Assembly (NCBI GenBank): GCA_023362775.1
Contig: JALMGJ010000001.1
Span: forward strand, 94,148,501-94,212,500
Length of the DNA stretch: 64,000 nt
Reading direction: 5' to 3'
Origin: Charina bottae
Taxonomy: Eukaryota; Chordata; Lepidosauria; Squamata; Charinaidae
In this document: in pieces, positions 1 through 13,400 of the stretch
Position numbering within the stretch: the first letter of the stretch is position 1
Layout: every line of letters begins with the position of its first letter
Position numbers and translations under genes: made by a program
The notes under the pieces: generated by a model
Databases searched by the model: none
What the model saw: only the letters and a program-made list of their open reading frames with translations
Told to the model about the DNA's origin: nothing

Positions 1-844
1 AAACCTGCCTTGAGGAAAGGACATCACATTTGAGTATTTTTAGTTTATAAAGAAAATGACTGGGATTGGGCAGAGGAGAACATTATACATATAAAATTAT
101 GTTTGATACGGAGAAAATAATATTTTTTATATAACGGGCTGGTTGGTGGCAAATCCAGGGCTGATGAAAAGGACTTCCCATAGGACACACAGTTGAACAC
201 ATTGTAACAAGTTGTAGCAGTTGAACCAGTCTTGATGGTTTTAGATAGGGATTACACAAAATGTTAATTATGTTATTGCCTATTAGCCAGAATGACAACC
301 ACCAGTTGGGGATAGTATATCTCTCAGTACCAGCAACTGGAGAATTGCATGCTTAATTAAGAAAGTTCTGATTTGCTCTCTGTTCCTAACTTCTTGTCTA
401 GACCTTTATAGCCACTTACGGATCCACCGTTAAAATTTTACCTTTGGAAGACAATCTTACTCGGCTACGAGTGATCGCCAATGATTAGGCAAATACATAC
501 AACATGGCTTGTGTAGTTTTCAGCCAACCCCAGCAACTCTGATTTAGTTAGTGAACTATGATTCAGCATACTATGACCATGTTCACGCTATGTATGAGCC
601 AGCTGTTAATTTGTGCGTACGTTTTCTGATCCACTGTCAATGTTCAAAACTATGGAGAGCGGCTTCCTCCTGATTCAGAAGTTCTACATGACCAGAGGGA
701 GGTTTTCTAGCCATTTATGTGATTAGAGGCGTTTCAATGATGAATGTGAAGAGAGCCAAGCCGCTGCTGAATTCTCCCTTTGCTTCACGCAGCGATCAGG
801 AAGAATATTTTCTCGCACTGGCTACGTAGACCGCTGGAAACACG
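1..844. other. Upstream flank, no gene recognised
   Basis: AT-rich sequence upstream of the NRBP1 promoter. Only short ORFs without recognisable similarity are present. I looked on the minus strand for the first exon of PPM1G, the usual divergent neighbour of NRBP1 in mammals, and saw nothing convincing. Confidence 0.5.
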
Positions 845-1435
845 GGACAGCTCTACACTGGCTGGTTCTGGGTCGCGCAAGCGCTGTGCACTCAAATATC
901 AACGTGCGCAGGTATATCTTCCCCCTTTTTCTGCGGCCGTAAAGGCCCCGCCCTGTCGCCTTGTCCCGCTGGAGCTCGGCGGACGGCTGGAGTGAATGAG
1001 AACAGCCGCGGGAGCCGCCTTACAGCACTCTGTCCAATCCGAACGCGACTTGACTCGCACGTCGCGTTCTTATTGGCTCGACTAAACCCTGCCTCTGTCG
1101 TCCCTGGTGTGCCTCCGTCTCAGCGCGGCTTGTCGTCTGCTAGTTGGTGCCCGGTGAGTTCTAGTTTTTGGGCTGCCGTGTTGTTGTGGCAGGGGAGCGC
1201 GGTCCCCCGTCGCCGGGGTGATGGCCGTGTGTGTGTCGAGGCCTTGTCGCGCTGGGTTGGTGGAGCGTGAGGGGCCGGCTCCCCGTTTGACCCGCGCGGA
1301 GGGACGGGCCTGCGTAACTCTGGCGGAAGCGCGTCGTCCTGGTGCTGCGTCACGAACGGCCTCCGCCCCGCCTGCCCTCCTGTTGAGAGAAGTCTCTTCT
1401 CTTCCAACGTGTAGGTCGCCTCCTCCGTTGCGGCG
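845..1435 (+). promoter_or_regulatory. NRBP1: NRBP1 CpG-rich promoter and 5' UTR
   Basis: Base composition turns GC- and CpG-rich from about 845 and stays so into the first coding exon, as in a housekeeping CpG-island promoter. Two CCAAT boxes are visible: CCAAT at 1034-1038 and the inverted form ATTGG at 1072-1076. A good donor (CCG|GTGAGT, break after 1152) and a pyrimidine-rich acceptor (AG at 1413-1414) would remove a short intron, giving a non-coding exon 1 and an ATG-bearing exon 2. The transcription start cannot be placed from sequence alone; the 5' UTR intron is inference. Confidence 0.6.
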
Positions 1436-4400
1436 ATGTCTGAGGGCGACACCAAGCAAGTATCCAGCAATATCGGCTCCGACCCGAAACCTGAGGCGGC
1501 GTCTGCAGGGTCTGGCATGACCTCACTTTCGCCGCCGCTAGCGGCGGCAGCCCAAGAAGAGGAAGAAGAGGAGGAAGAAGAGGACGAGTCCGAGGACGAG
1601 TCCGAGATCTTGGAGGAATCGCCTTGTGGGCGTTGGCAGAAGAGGCGGGAAGAGGTAGGTGACCAAGCCTGTGTGTTCCCACAATCTCTGTGTGACTCGA
1701 AGCTGGCATCTTTCGGAGGCCTGCACAAAAGAGAGTAATCCTGAGTAGGCTGGGGCTATAGAAAGAGTTTCTTTCCTGAGTGGTCCTAAGTGGGTTGAGT
1801 GTCCCATTCTGGTATTCAGTCTTCACACTGCAGAGGTTTATGGATAAACATCTGGCAAAGATGCAAAAGACTATGAGAGGGCTAATTGGGTTGGGTAGTG
1901 TGGAAGCGGAGACTAGACAAGTCATAAGCGTTTTTACAGGTCCTTAGACAGTTGCTCCTCCCCCCATAGATCTGGAGGAGTTAAGTCATGATGTATAGAA
2001 GTAGGCCCTGTAGTTCTTTTAATACAGAGGTAGGTTTGGGGTGAAGTAGGTCCCTGTTTATAATCAAGGAACTCCTGACTTTCAATCTGTCTTTCATTCT
2101 GATCTTTTTTTGTTTAAGAATCTGAGGCTTTGCCTTTATGTAAAACAGTTGTAAGTCTAGCTAGCTGTGAATTGTCTTGATTGCTAGGACTTCTTTCCAA
2201 CCTTACCAAGAGGTAATGGAACTTGAACTAAGGAATCTGACTGAAAATTATGTGCTTCACAACTGTTTTAAATAACCTATTTTTGCTGAAAGGCAGAAGG
2301 GAAACAGTTTCTTAAAGAAATCCTGAGAAATTTATTGAGGTTTTATTATTTATTTTGCTATTTGTGTTCCATTGTTGTGCCCAGAGGATGTTCAAGGTGA
2401 CTAACAATACAAAATAAACACTTAAAATTTCAGAATCAGTTAAACTCACTAAAAGCAGACTCTAATACCAGGGTTGTAGACTAGATTGGGGAGTCCCAGA
2501 AGGCATTGGTAAACCACTTTTTTTCTTTTTACTATTGCCAAGGAAACAGCATAAACAAGTCCATGAAATCACCAGGAGTTGAGTTTGACTCGAAGGGGAC
2601 TTTAATTGAAAAGAGTTGGCTAAAAAGAAAAGACTCATCTCCTGAAAGTAGAAAGTATGATCTGGCCACAGCTCCCAGGAATGTGTATTCCATAGCATGG
2701 GAATAACATAGGAGAAGGGCCTTTCGTATATGCCTGGCAATTGTTGAATGGTCTTTCAGTAATATATGGCTTCTGGGTATTATTCCGTTTTTGGTTTTCT
2801 GATGTGGATTTAGACCTTAAGAAACAATGGTTTTATTCTGTTTCCTTGGCTGAAAGTTGCTTGGAGTATGTTCTGAGGAAGAGCCCTCTTCCTTGATATT
2901 TTAAGCATAGGACAATATCCCTTGCTATTAAGGGAGTTATTTATTTATAAGCTGGAAGATATTTTGGATGCTTTTAGGTGATTGAACTTATTGACAGATT
3001 AAAGACTTTAGAATTGACATCCTTTTGAATAGAGGCTGTGTCTCTTTGGATTTCAAAGTTTTGCTGTGCAGGACCCTAGGCTAATTCTGGATCCCCTTGC
3101 TCTGCTTTTTCATTCCAACTCCAAATCCAGTGTAGGATGCATTGGAAAGACTTTCTTTTAGGTATGCAAGTACATAAAACTTTAGACACACAAGATATAC
3201 AAACTTTTTAGTTTGCCTTTGCTGAATACAGAAAGACCAGATTCAGGCCCTTCCCCTTCTGTGAATATCACTGTTACTAAGACAAAAGAAAGCACAGCCT
3301 ATGCTATGGATTTCTCTGTCAGAAAATGTGCTGATGGTGACTAGTTTATGAATGTTATACGTATTGATGAACTGAGCCTGGGGTAGATGGCCTTTTGTTG
3401 ATCAGGGGCCTTGCTTAACATTTGGAGGGGGCTGAGTGCTCAGAGTGGGTGGGACCACAATATAGGTGTAGATTGGGTGGGTTTTGGAAGGAGTTTTCCT
3501 TTTTATAAACAAATACATGTGTTGTAGTAAGAGTATTTTCCATTTCGGAAAAGAAGAAAACGATGCCTTCTTTTCAGCAGTCATCAGAGAGGAACCTGAA
3601 GGCCAGTAAAAGAGGACTGGTCTGTAAATCTCTTGCCTCTGGATTAGGCTGTTAGTGGCTACTAACATGGTTGCATAGGCCTCTATTATGAGGCAGTATG
3701 TCTGTCAGTATCAGTTGTTGAGAACATGAAGAGGGGACAGCTTTTATACTTTCCTACTTGTGAGCTATACATAGGCATCTAGATTGTCACTGAGAACAGA
3801 ATGTAAGATAGGCATTTGGCTTGATTTAGCATAGCTTTTCACTTATTAAGATCTTCAATTTCTTCTCATCTTAATGAATTTAAGACTAATATGTTAATAA
3901 AATTGGAGGGGGACCAGGTTAGCTTCCTTTACAGATTCTCTTTGTAGCCTTTGTTTAACACTCTCTATCTCCTCCCCTCTTGTGGTCAATAATTGAGTGT
4001 AGTGTTTTCTCTGGTCTTGAGCTTTCATTGCTTTGTTTTTTGCCTTGCTTTCTTACTCCTTTCTTAAAATAGATTTGCTAAAGCCTGCTAGCCATGCCAC
4101 CAGCACTTTATCTGGGTGATTTTGTGTTGCCGGTTTTCTCCACACACTTTTGACTCGGCACTTTTAACATTCTCTGCTCTTTGCAGCTGTTCTCTAGGTC
4201 ATACCATTGTTTGATGTTCTCAGTTTTTCCAATCCCCCCGTCTTTCGGCAGCAGTGTATACTTTTAAATATCTCTGAGATCGTGATGAGGTTGACTCTCA
4301 GCTTGGTAATGACGTGTGACTCACTGGCTTGACCCACAAGAGGATGTGGCTATACATCAAGAACAGGGAGGAGCAAGGAAGAGAAATGTGACCCTGATAC

Positions 4401-7400
4401 AATGTGGGTGGTTGTATAATTTTTGTTACACTGCCTTGCCTGGGAATTGAAGCTATATTGTAATTTTGGTTTTTGCTGCTGAATTTTGGCAGCTTTAACT
4501 TGTGGGGTTAAAGACTGCAGGTTGCCTGCACTTGGATTTAACAGTTATAGGGAAAGCAAGGATTTGAAGAAACAATTGGTACTGGAAACTTGAACTTAGA
4601 AGAGCTGAGAATAACTTCTTATCAGCCTTAAGTATAGGTGGCACTCTGAGCTGTAGAATGAAAATCAAGGGAATGTTAGAAATAAGAGTGGCTCAGAGAG
4701 ACAAGAATATTAGGAAGAAGACTTCTGTTATAGGGACATTTCTCCTCCTGTAGCTCTGTGATGGCAGAATTTACTTCCACTCTATATTCAGAAAACCTCA
4801 AGCATACTTGATGGGATAAGAGGCCCCTAAAGTTGGTAAGTAGCATAGATGTCTTTATTTAACTATTGAAGTGAAATGCAGGTGATTCAGGACCAAAACC
4901 AGAAGAATTTAAGGTTTAACTATGGTTTACTGAATAAACCACAATTGGTTGGATGCGCACAATATATTTATACAGCATGGTTTAATCAAAATGTTCTAGC
5001 TCACACAGCATCCTAAGCTATAATATCTTTTTATCTTGAGGTGTTAGGTGAACCCAATCATTGAACTCAAAAAGGAGATCTCTACCAATTTAGCGGTTCG
5101 GAAGGGAATTGGACAAATTCATGAAAGCCTTGATTGATCGAGGCATGATGGGCACTGGAGGTCAATAATTTATGAATCCATCTGGTGACAGCCATGGTAC
5201 ATGGAAGATTGTGATGTGGAATGTAAGAGGAGAAATTGGTAAAGAATGTGAAATGAAATGAAAGATATGTTGTGTGACTGTAACTCTAAGAGAAAGGGAA
5301 AGGATGAAATAGAGAACATGTAGTTCTTTCTTATGAAAAAAATCTTTAATACTTAAAAAAAACATGTAGTTCAATCCCCTGCTTAGTGCAGGAATACACT
5401 ATTACAGCATCCCTGACATAACCATCCAGCTTCTGCTTTAATACCTCTAACGAACGTGAATCTGAAGGCAATCTGTTCAATTACTGAACAGCTCTTCCTT
5501 TTAGGAAATTTTCTTGATGTCCAGTTAAAATCTGTTTCCTTGTAATTTAAACTCATTTTTAAAAATCTTGTCTATGGCTATGTCTAGCCCCATGTAGCTG
5601 GCAGATTAGAGAAATACAGGTAGACCTTGCTTAACAACTGCCCTGTTTAGCAACTGTTTGAAGTTACGAAGGCGCTAAAGTAACTTTATGACCAGTCCTC
5701 GCATTTATGACCGTCACAGCATCCCTGCGATCACATGATTGACATTCAGGTGCTTCACAACTGGCTTCCAACAAGTAGAGTCAAGAGAAGCTGGCAGTAA
5801 AATCGCAGGTCGCAGTCATGTGTTGTTTTGCTTGACTTGCTTAATGACCAAATGGGAAGTGACGTAAGTCTGTTATCACACGATGTTTTACTTAGCGACT
5901 ATGTCGCTTAGCAATGGAGTTGCCGGTTCCAGTTGTGGTTGCTAAGCGAGGACTATTTGTAAAAGCAAAATGGATTTCTGAGAAATATTTTTAAAACTAG
6001 TCTGGGGCAATATTGAAAACTCTGAGTAAATTCCTAGCCAGAATTATAGTGAGTTAAGGTAAAGTCTCTTTGAAACATTTTCTTCCCACATTTCTCACAT
6101 CTAGGCTTTTATGTCTTTTCTCACATAAACCCAAACTCCTTACCTCCCATCGTCTTCCCAAAGTTCCTCATAAGCTGTGTATAAGAGTGTGGTTCTCCCC
6201 ACTTTGTTATATGGAAGTGAGAGTTTGGTATATTAGAAGAAACATAAAAGAATGCAGTGGGAGTTGGTCAAGAACAAATGGGTACTGAATGGATGTGGAC
6301 TGAACACAGAAGTGAGTGACCAGTATGAAAGGACATTGAGGTGGCTTGGTCATATAGAGTGGATGAGTGGGGATCAGATTGCACAAAATATGAAGGATGA
6401 GTGAATGGATTGAGAGGAAGGAGAAGATCAAGAGATGTGTGGTTAGACAGAGTTGATGAGATTGTGAAAAATATAAGTGTGTAGGTAAAATTACAATGTA
6501 TGAAGTAGAGTGTAGATGTAGTGGAAGGAAGGATGGTTGCATGGACAGAAAATTATGGAGAGATAGAGTGAACTGTGTTGGTTTAAATTAGTTCTAGCTA
6601 TGCTGACTTTTTTTTTTCCTATCTTTTTCCTTTAATTTCTTTAGCTTACTATATACTCCTTTCTGGTCCTGAAAGCGAATAGTGTGATGTATATTTTTTT
6701 AGTGGCTAATCTTGATGGTTGAATCAGAGGTAGAGTATCTTAAATTCTAATTGCTAAGGAGCAACAGAGGAGTATGTTTATCATGTCCTGCTTTTCAGCT
6801 TACCAGATTCACCTGTTTATTTGTTTTGTGAGATTAGTTCAGATAGCCTTTGATCTGATCCAGCAGGATTCATCTTACATTGTTAGGTCAAATAGCAATA
6901 AGTTGTAGATACAGCAACCTTTCTAGTCTGTCTGAAATTTGGCTTTTATTTTTGTCCATCTCCATCTAGGTTAATCAGCGCAATGTTCCTGGAATTGATA
7001 GTGCCTATTTGGCAATGGATACAGAAGAAGGTGTGGAAGTGGTTTGGAATGAAGTCCAGTTCTCAGAACGCAAGAATTTTAAGCTTCAAGAGGTTGGTGA
7101 GATTGGATTGAAGAGTAATGAAAAGGCAGACGAGACATCTGTTGTATGAGGGCTCAGGTTTTCTGTGACTGTGAATAAGTACTGTATCTTGAAATCAAGC
7201 AGAGAGAAGAACATGGGAGACTGGAAGCAGGTGTAGGATTATTTTCTATTGTTGGCTAGTCTGCTCGCTTGGCTTTAAATTTAACTAATACCTCCTTTCA
7301 CCGTCTGAGGGTTGGGTAAATATGGATGAAGAACTGTGTGTGAAGCGGATGAGCCCAGCTTCAGGCTGTGTTGCAGCTCTGCTAATAGTATTTTCATTTT

Positions 7401-10400
7401 CTTGAGTGGTTTACATGGCTTTGCTTTGCTGCTGCTGCAGGAAAAGGTCAGAGCTGTCTTTGACAACCTGATCCAGTTGGAGCACCTGAACATTGTGAAA
7501 TTCCATAAATACTGGGCAGATGTGAAAGAGAATAAAGCCAGGGTAAGTGGAATTTTGTGTGATTATCTCTGCATCATTTATCTTAATGTCAAAAATATGA
7601 AGCACCGGCAGTTGGTAACTTCCTCCCTATTACCAGGTTATCTTCATTACGGAATACATGTCCTCTGGCAGCCTGAAGCAGTTTTTGAAGAAGACAAAGA
7701 AGAACCACAAGACCATGAATGAAAAGGTGACTTAACCCCAACCCTCTACACTCTCCCAAGACCACAAATTGTGTTTGTGCTACTGTATTCTTTTTTGGGT
7801 GGCTGTAGCTCTTGGCAAAGGTATTATTGCTTTCCTTCCTGCCAAGGACCATGAGAAAAAGTTCGCCACCTAGCTCATAACCATTTAGTAAGCCTGTTTC
7901 CTGCCTGAGAGTCCTGAGTTAATCCATCTGATTCTGCAGTGAAGTAGAAGGAAACCAGCTATGATTTGCAAGCCAAAAATGCCCAGAAGTAAGAAGGAGA
8001 ATAGAAGTAGCAGTGTAGAGGCACCAAATGAGGGCTTGGCTTTGCGGGAAATGCTGAAAGCCTTTTGGTGATATTTGATTTGTATTGCAGGCCTGGAAGC
8101 GTTGGTGCACCCAGATCCTTTCTGCCCTCAGGTATGTGACTTTACATGTGTGAGAGAGGACAGTATTGGGCACAAGGTTTTTGGAGAAAGTAAAGGGAAG
8201 AACCTTGCTTTGTTTTTGCTTACTTTGGTCTTCATAACCTCTAGGTCAGGGCTTTCCAAACTCTGTGTCGTGACACAGTACTGTGTCGCCTGGGGGGCCC
8301 AGGTGTGTTGCACGACAATCAGGACGCCACTGCCACAGCGTGCAAAAACCCGAAAGCCTGGTGGCGGTGCTTCTGGGATTTCGCGCGCCGCGGTGGTGCT
8401 TCTGGGGTTTTGTGCGCTGGCCGTTGGTGTGTCGCCAACGGCAAAAGTTTGGGAAGCCCTGCTCTAGGTTGTGAAGTACTATGTGATATGGTTTCAGCAC
8501 CTCAGTGAAGTCTTCCTTAGAAGGCTTGAAGAAAGGCTTAGATTCCAAATAGAGTCCAACCAGCAAAGCAACTTTACATTCTTTGGATATCAGAAATAAT
8601 AGAAATAATGAAGACATTGGTTTTCCATTTTGTACAAATACATTTTGCTTTTTACCTGCAAACTGATCTTTAGTTTGGTGCACTTGGGTATATGCTAGCT
8701 GTGACTCACATTCTGCCATGTTGCTCTTCCAGTTACCTTCACTCCTGTGACCCTCCCATCATTCATGGGAACTTGACTTGTGATACCATCTTCATCCAGC
8801 ACAATGGGCTTATTAAGATTGGATCAGGTGAGACTGTGGTGAAATTAGTCTGTGATTTAATGTATGCTGTGATTCCCTTCTTGGTTTGCTTTGTTCCCTG
8901 CTATTGGATCAAGCTTTATATTAGCCCAAGGAAAGCCCTGGGGCTTGGAGCATACATTGTTATGTCTGTTCAGCAGGACTCTGTTGCAACTGGTGCCTCT
9001 ACCTCATATCTGTTGTTGTTGACCTCTGGAAACCTCCTGGACCTTTTGCCACTTGCCACTGCTCCCTCCCCTTTTGTAGAGTCTCTGTTTACTCCTTTGC
9101 AGGCAGAAAACTCTGCTGCCAACTTATTTTTATCTCTGTCCTTCAGACATTTGGACCCTTGGGGATGCCCCTTGTTCTTGGCTGCTTCCAAACCAGTCTT
9201 ACGCTTGAACACACTGATTCATCAGAATTGTAAGGGAAGGCAGGGTGGCCAATGCTCTTTGTTCCGCTTCTTCTTGGGCTGTCAGTTTCTTGTGTTCAGT
9301 CTTAGTTAGTGAGCTGTTAGTAAACAAGCAAAGTATCGCTTTGGCTGCTCCATTTTTCACAAGTACATGCTCAACATTTCATCTCATTTTTTGTGCTGCT
9401 TGTGTCTTATTCAATGAATTATGTCAGTTTAATTCATGAAAATCCTAAAGGTTCTTTTTGAAGCTTGTGGGACAGTGTTAGCCATGATTTAACCATGGTC
9501 ATGTTAACACCATAATTAAATTGATTTAAAAATAATTTCAGGTTGGTTGATGATAACGTAAGAGTTGCATTGGATCAAATCAAAGACCTCAGGAATCCAT
9601 CATTCTGTTTCCCCAGTAGCTAACTAGATGCCAGAGGGAGGCCCATAAGCTGGGTAATATGAGCATTCTGCTTCTCATATTACTTTATTTATTTATTACA
9701 TTTGTATCCTGCCACACTCCCATTGAACTCTCAGAGGTTAGTGATTTATAAACATCATGATTTATATGTAGAGAGATGCTGTCCTAGTATCGAAAATAAT
9801 ACATTGCCATCATATTTAGAGCCCCAGCTCTTGCCAACCTAGCAATTTGAAAGCATGCAAATGCAAGTAGATAAATAGGTACCACTTCAGTGGGACGGTA
9901 ACAGCGTTCCGTGTGCGTAATGCTGGCCACATGACCGTGGAAGAGTCGGACACGACTGTGCAGGGGAAAACCTTTACCTTTACTAGATAGCTTTATTCAC
10001 CATACATTTATCTGATTTCTTTTTAAAGCCATAAGAATTGGTGGCCATCACTACCTCATTGCATCTTTTCAAATTGCAATTTCCAAGTATTTGGAAGGGG
10101 GGCATAATTACACTGGAAGTAAATACCTTATAATATAAGAGTATTAATAAAAGCAAGATTTTATTGTGTGTTCGGGTTTAATGCAGTGTGGATCAAGTTC
10201 TAAAACCACCCTGAGAACCCTTCAAAGCTTGCAAAATCCAAGTTTAGGGTTCACTGGATGTGCCTTGTTACTGCCTTTGTGAGATGGGAATTGTGATGCT
10301 GGGTCACCCAAAATATCAGCTGACCAATTAAAGAGTTTCAACTGTAATTACCATATAAGCTGTTTGTAGCATCTGTGAGATACATTGCTTTTGAACATGG

Positions 10401-13400
10401 AGGATTCTATCTTGAATATTATGGTATTTGGGCTTTAAAAGCCTTGTCTTCCAGTATGAGTTTTTGTTTCAAAATTTGGTTACATCCTCTTACTACCTTA
10501 TTTCCACTTATATCCCATCTTTTCTCTGAGGAATTCAAAGCATTTGTGTGTTTCATATTTTTCTGTTATATCCCCCTGGGAAGATATATATAACTCTGTG
10601 AATTATAGGTAAGACGAACATGGTTCTTGAAATAGGTTACTCCATTAAGTGGTCTTAGTGTCAGTCTTAATTGCATGAGATGTATCTTTTTGAAAGAACC
10701 GGAAAGTGAAGCAGCTCAAGGTTCCAAATAATAAAAACTTGGTTCCAAGTGATATCTAGTGGAATAGTTCTTCACAAAAGTAAAAACTTCTAATTCTGAA
10801 GTTAATCTTCTAACTCTGTGGATAAAATTAGTTGAGAGAAAGAGCTTGTAATTGTTTCCCTGCTTTTTGATGTCTTTGGAGGTAGGACTGAAGGAAGAAT
10901 CTTGACTGGACTAAAAAGTTGCTGGTTCTGCAGTTGGGTCCACAGACATTTATCACTGCATCCGAAGGACATTATTTGTAGTGGTTCTCTTCTGTTAGGA
11001 TTACTGCATACAGTCAGGACAAGAAATATTGGAACAAGGATAACTGTTTTGGCAGTTGGCCTTTGTACACCACCACATTGAAGTTGAAAGGAAACACACC
11101 CAGATGGGAGCGAAGTCAGGACTTTCAGCTGTAATTCAAGGGGTGTGAGAAAAGTGGGGCACTAACCATTCAGGAAGTACAGCCAGTGGCATACACACAC
11201 CCTCGTTGTTGGTGGCTCATAAGTAATGGAACAAACCAACATCATTACAAACATAAGGATTGCCTTTAATACCTGGATGAAAATCCTTTGCAGTCAATGA
11301 CTGCCTGAAGTCTGGAACCCATGGACATGACCAAATGCTGAGTTTCCTCCCTCGAGATGCTTTGCCAGGCGTTTACTGCAGCTGCCTTCAGCTGCTGCTT
11401 GCTTGTGGGTCTTTCTGCCTTCAGTCTTGTCTTCAGTAAGTGAAAAGCATGCTCTATTGGGTTGAGATCAGGTGACTGACTTGGCCATTGAAGAACATCC
11501 CACCACTTTGCCTTGAGAAACTCTTGGGTAGCTTTTGTTGTATGTTTTGGGTCATTATCCATCTGCAATATGAAGCGGCGTCCTATCAGTTTGGCAGCAT
11601 TTGGCTGAATCTGAGCAGAAAGTATAGCCCTATACACTTCAGAATTCATCCTGCTGCTTTTATCAGCAGTCAGGTCATCAATAAACAACAGTGACCCAGT
11701 TCCATTGGCAGCCATACATGCCCATGCCATAACTCTGCCTGCACCATGTTTGACAGATGATGTGGTATGCTTTGGATCATGAGCTGTTCCTTTCCTTCTC
11801 CATTCTTTTCTCTTCCCATCATTCTGGTGCAAGTTAATCTTAGTTTCATCAGTCCAAAGAATCTTATTCCAGAACTGGGCAGGCTTTTTTAGGTGTTTGC
11901 TGGCAAAGTCTAATCTGGCCTTTCTGTTCTTGAGCATTACCAGTGGTTTGCACCTTGTTGTGGAGCCTCTGTATTTACATTCATAAAGCCGTCTCTTGAC
12001 TGCAGATGTTGTCAATGACATGCCTACCACCTCAAGAGCGTTCTTGACCTGGCTAGATGTTGTGAAAGGGTTCCTCTTCACCATGAGCAGAATTCTGCGG
12101 TCATCCACTTTAGTTGTCTTGCGTGGTCTTTCAGGCTTTCTGTTGTTGCTGAGCTTGCCAGTTAATTCCTTCTTTTTCAGGATGTTCCAAACTCTTGTAT
12201 GGGCCACTCCCAATGTTTTTGCAATCTCTCTGATGGGTTTATTTTGTTTCCTCAGCCTAATGATGGCCTCCTTCACTCGCATGGACACCTCTTTGGACCT
12301 CATGTTGGGAGTTCCAGTGAACAGCTACCAAATGCAAATGTAACACTCAGAACCACCTCCAGGCCTTTTATCTGCTTGATTGGTCATGGGGTACCCAGGA
12401 AACAGGCCACCCCTGGCCATGCAGCTGCTTGTCAGCCATTCGTTCCATTACTTATGAGCCACCAATGATGGGTGTGTGTGTATGCCACTGGTTGTACTTC
12501 CTGAATGGTTAGTGCCCCACTTTTGTCAAACCCTTTGAATTACCGCTGAAAGTCCTGACTTCGCTCCCATCTGGGTGTGTTTCCTTTCAACTTCAATGTG
12601 GTGGTGTACAGAGGCCAACTGCCAAAACAGTTATCCTTGTTCCAATATTTCTGGTCCTGACTGTAATTGCACATAAGGAGTCAGTGTAGAACACACCCAA
12701 CACTGTTTGAATAGAGGGTCAATGTTAACTGGCCATCTCTTACAGAAGAACAAAACCTAGAACACTGTGCCCAATGTGCAGTCTGCATTGTGCATCAATG
12801 GACAGTTCTGTTGGTCTGAGAAAAGGGTGCATGGATTAGAATCTGCATGTTCTGAACAGGTAATTCACACAAGTAGATCTAGCTGACTGAGCAGAGTTTG
12901 CCTTGCAGTGACTAATGGCAACTTCACTTAAGTTGAAATGCAGGCGGGCTAAGTAGCTTTGTCATTGCTGTGCTTCCAGGACTGCTTTTCCCTGGGAACA
13001 AGGAACAGTTCTGTGTGTTTATCCCAGAACTTGGTGTGAAGTTAGGGCCTAGAATTCGTGAAACAGCTATTTGAATTAAGCACCTGCTTTTTCTTTTCTT
13101 TCCCCAGCTCCCCTAGTGACAAGCATTGATTATGAATACTGTAATGATGAAAAATTGACCCACAGTTGGTGGTGATATCTTGACGGGATCCTTCTGTTAC
13201 GCAACTGAAATCTCATTAAATATTTTGAAAGGAGGACATTTAGTGCACCTCACCCTTTGCCTACTTGATGGAATGTTGAGGAGGAAAGCAAAGAGTCATA
13301 TGTCGAAGTCAGAAACAAGGAAGACTTCCTGCCCAAATTCCATTGAAGGATAGGAAGGAGAAGGAAGCTAGGGTGTTGCATGGTAGGAAAGGTAACCTGT

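Larger units (their letters stand above)
11011..12663 (-). mobile_element. Complete Tc1-like DNA transposon
   Basis: A 1653-bp element is flanked by TA on both sides (11009-11010 and 12664-12665). Long terminal inverted repeats of about 220 bp run 11011-11234 and 12442-12663. The outer 60 bp differ at only about two positions. The single ORF inside is intact and reads on the minus strand, antisense to NRBP1. Structure and size are those of a Tc1 element with long IR/DR-type ends. High TIR identity and an open ORF suggest a recent arrival or recent activity. Confidence 0.92.

Noticed and set aside
1..1400. First exon of PPM1G, the mammalian divergent neighbour of NRBP1
   Set aside because: No minus-strand frame resembles its conserved N-terminus.
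1082..1925. Minus-strand ORFs of up to 202 aa opposite NRBP1 exon 1
   Set aside because: Shadow frames of the CpG-rich promoter and the acidic NRBP1 N-terminus (poly-Glu reads as poly-Ser/Leu on the other strand).
8970..9309. Long ORF extending from NRBP1 exon 6 to 9309 as an alternative C-terminus
   Set aside because: It is read-through past a consensus donor (GTGAGA at 8828); phase and homology continue at 17881.
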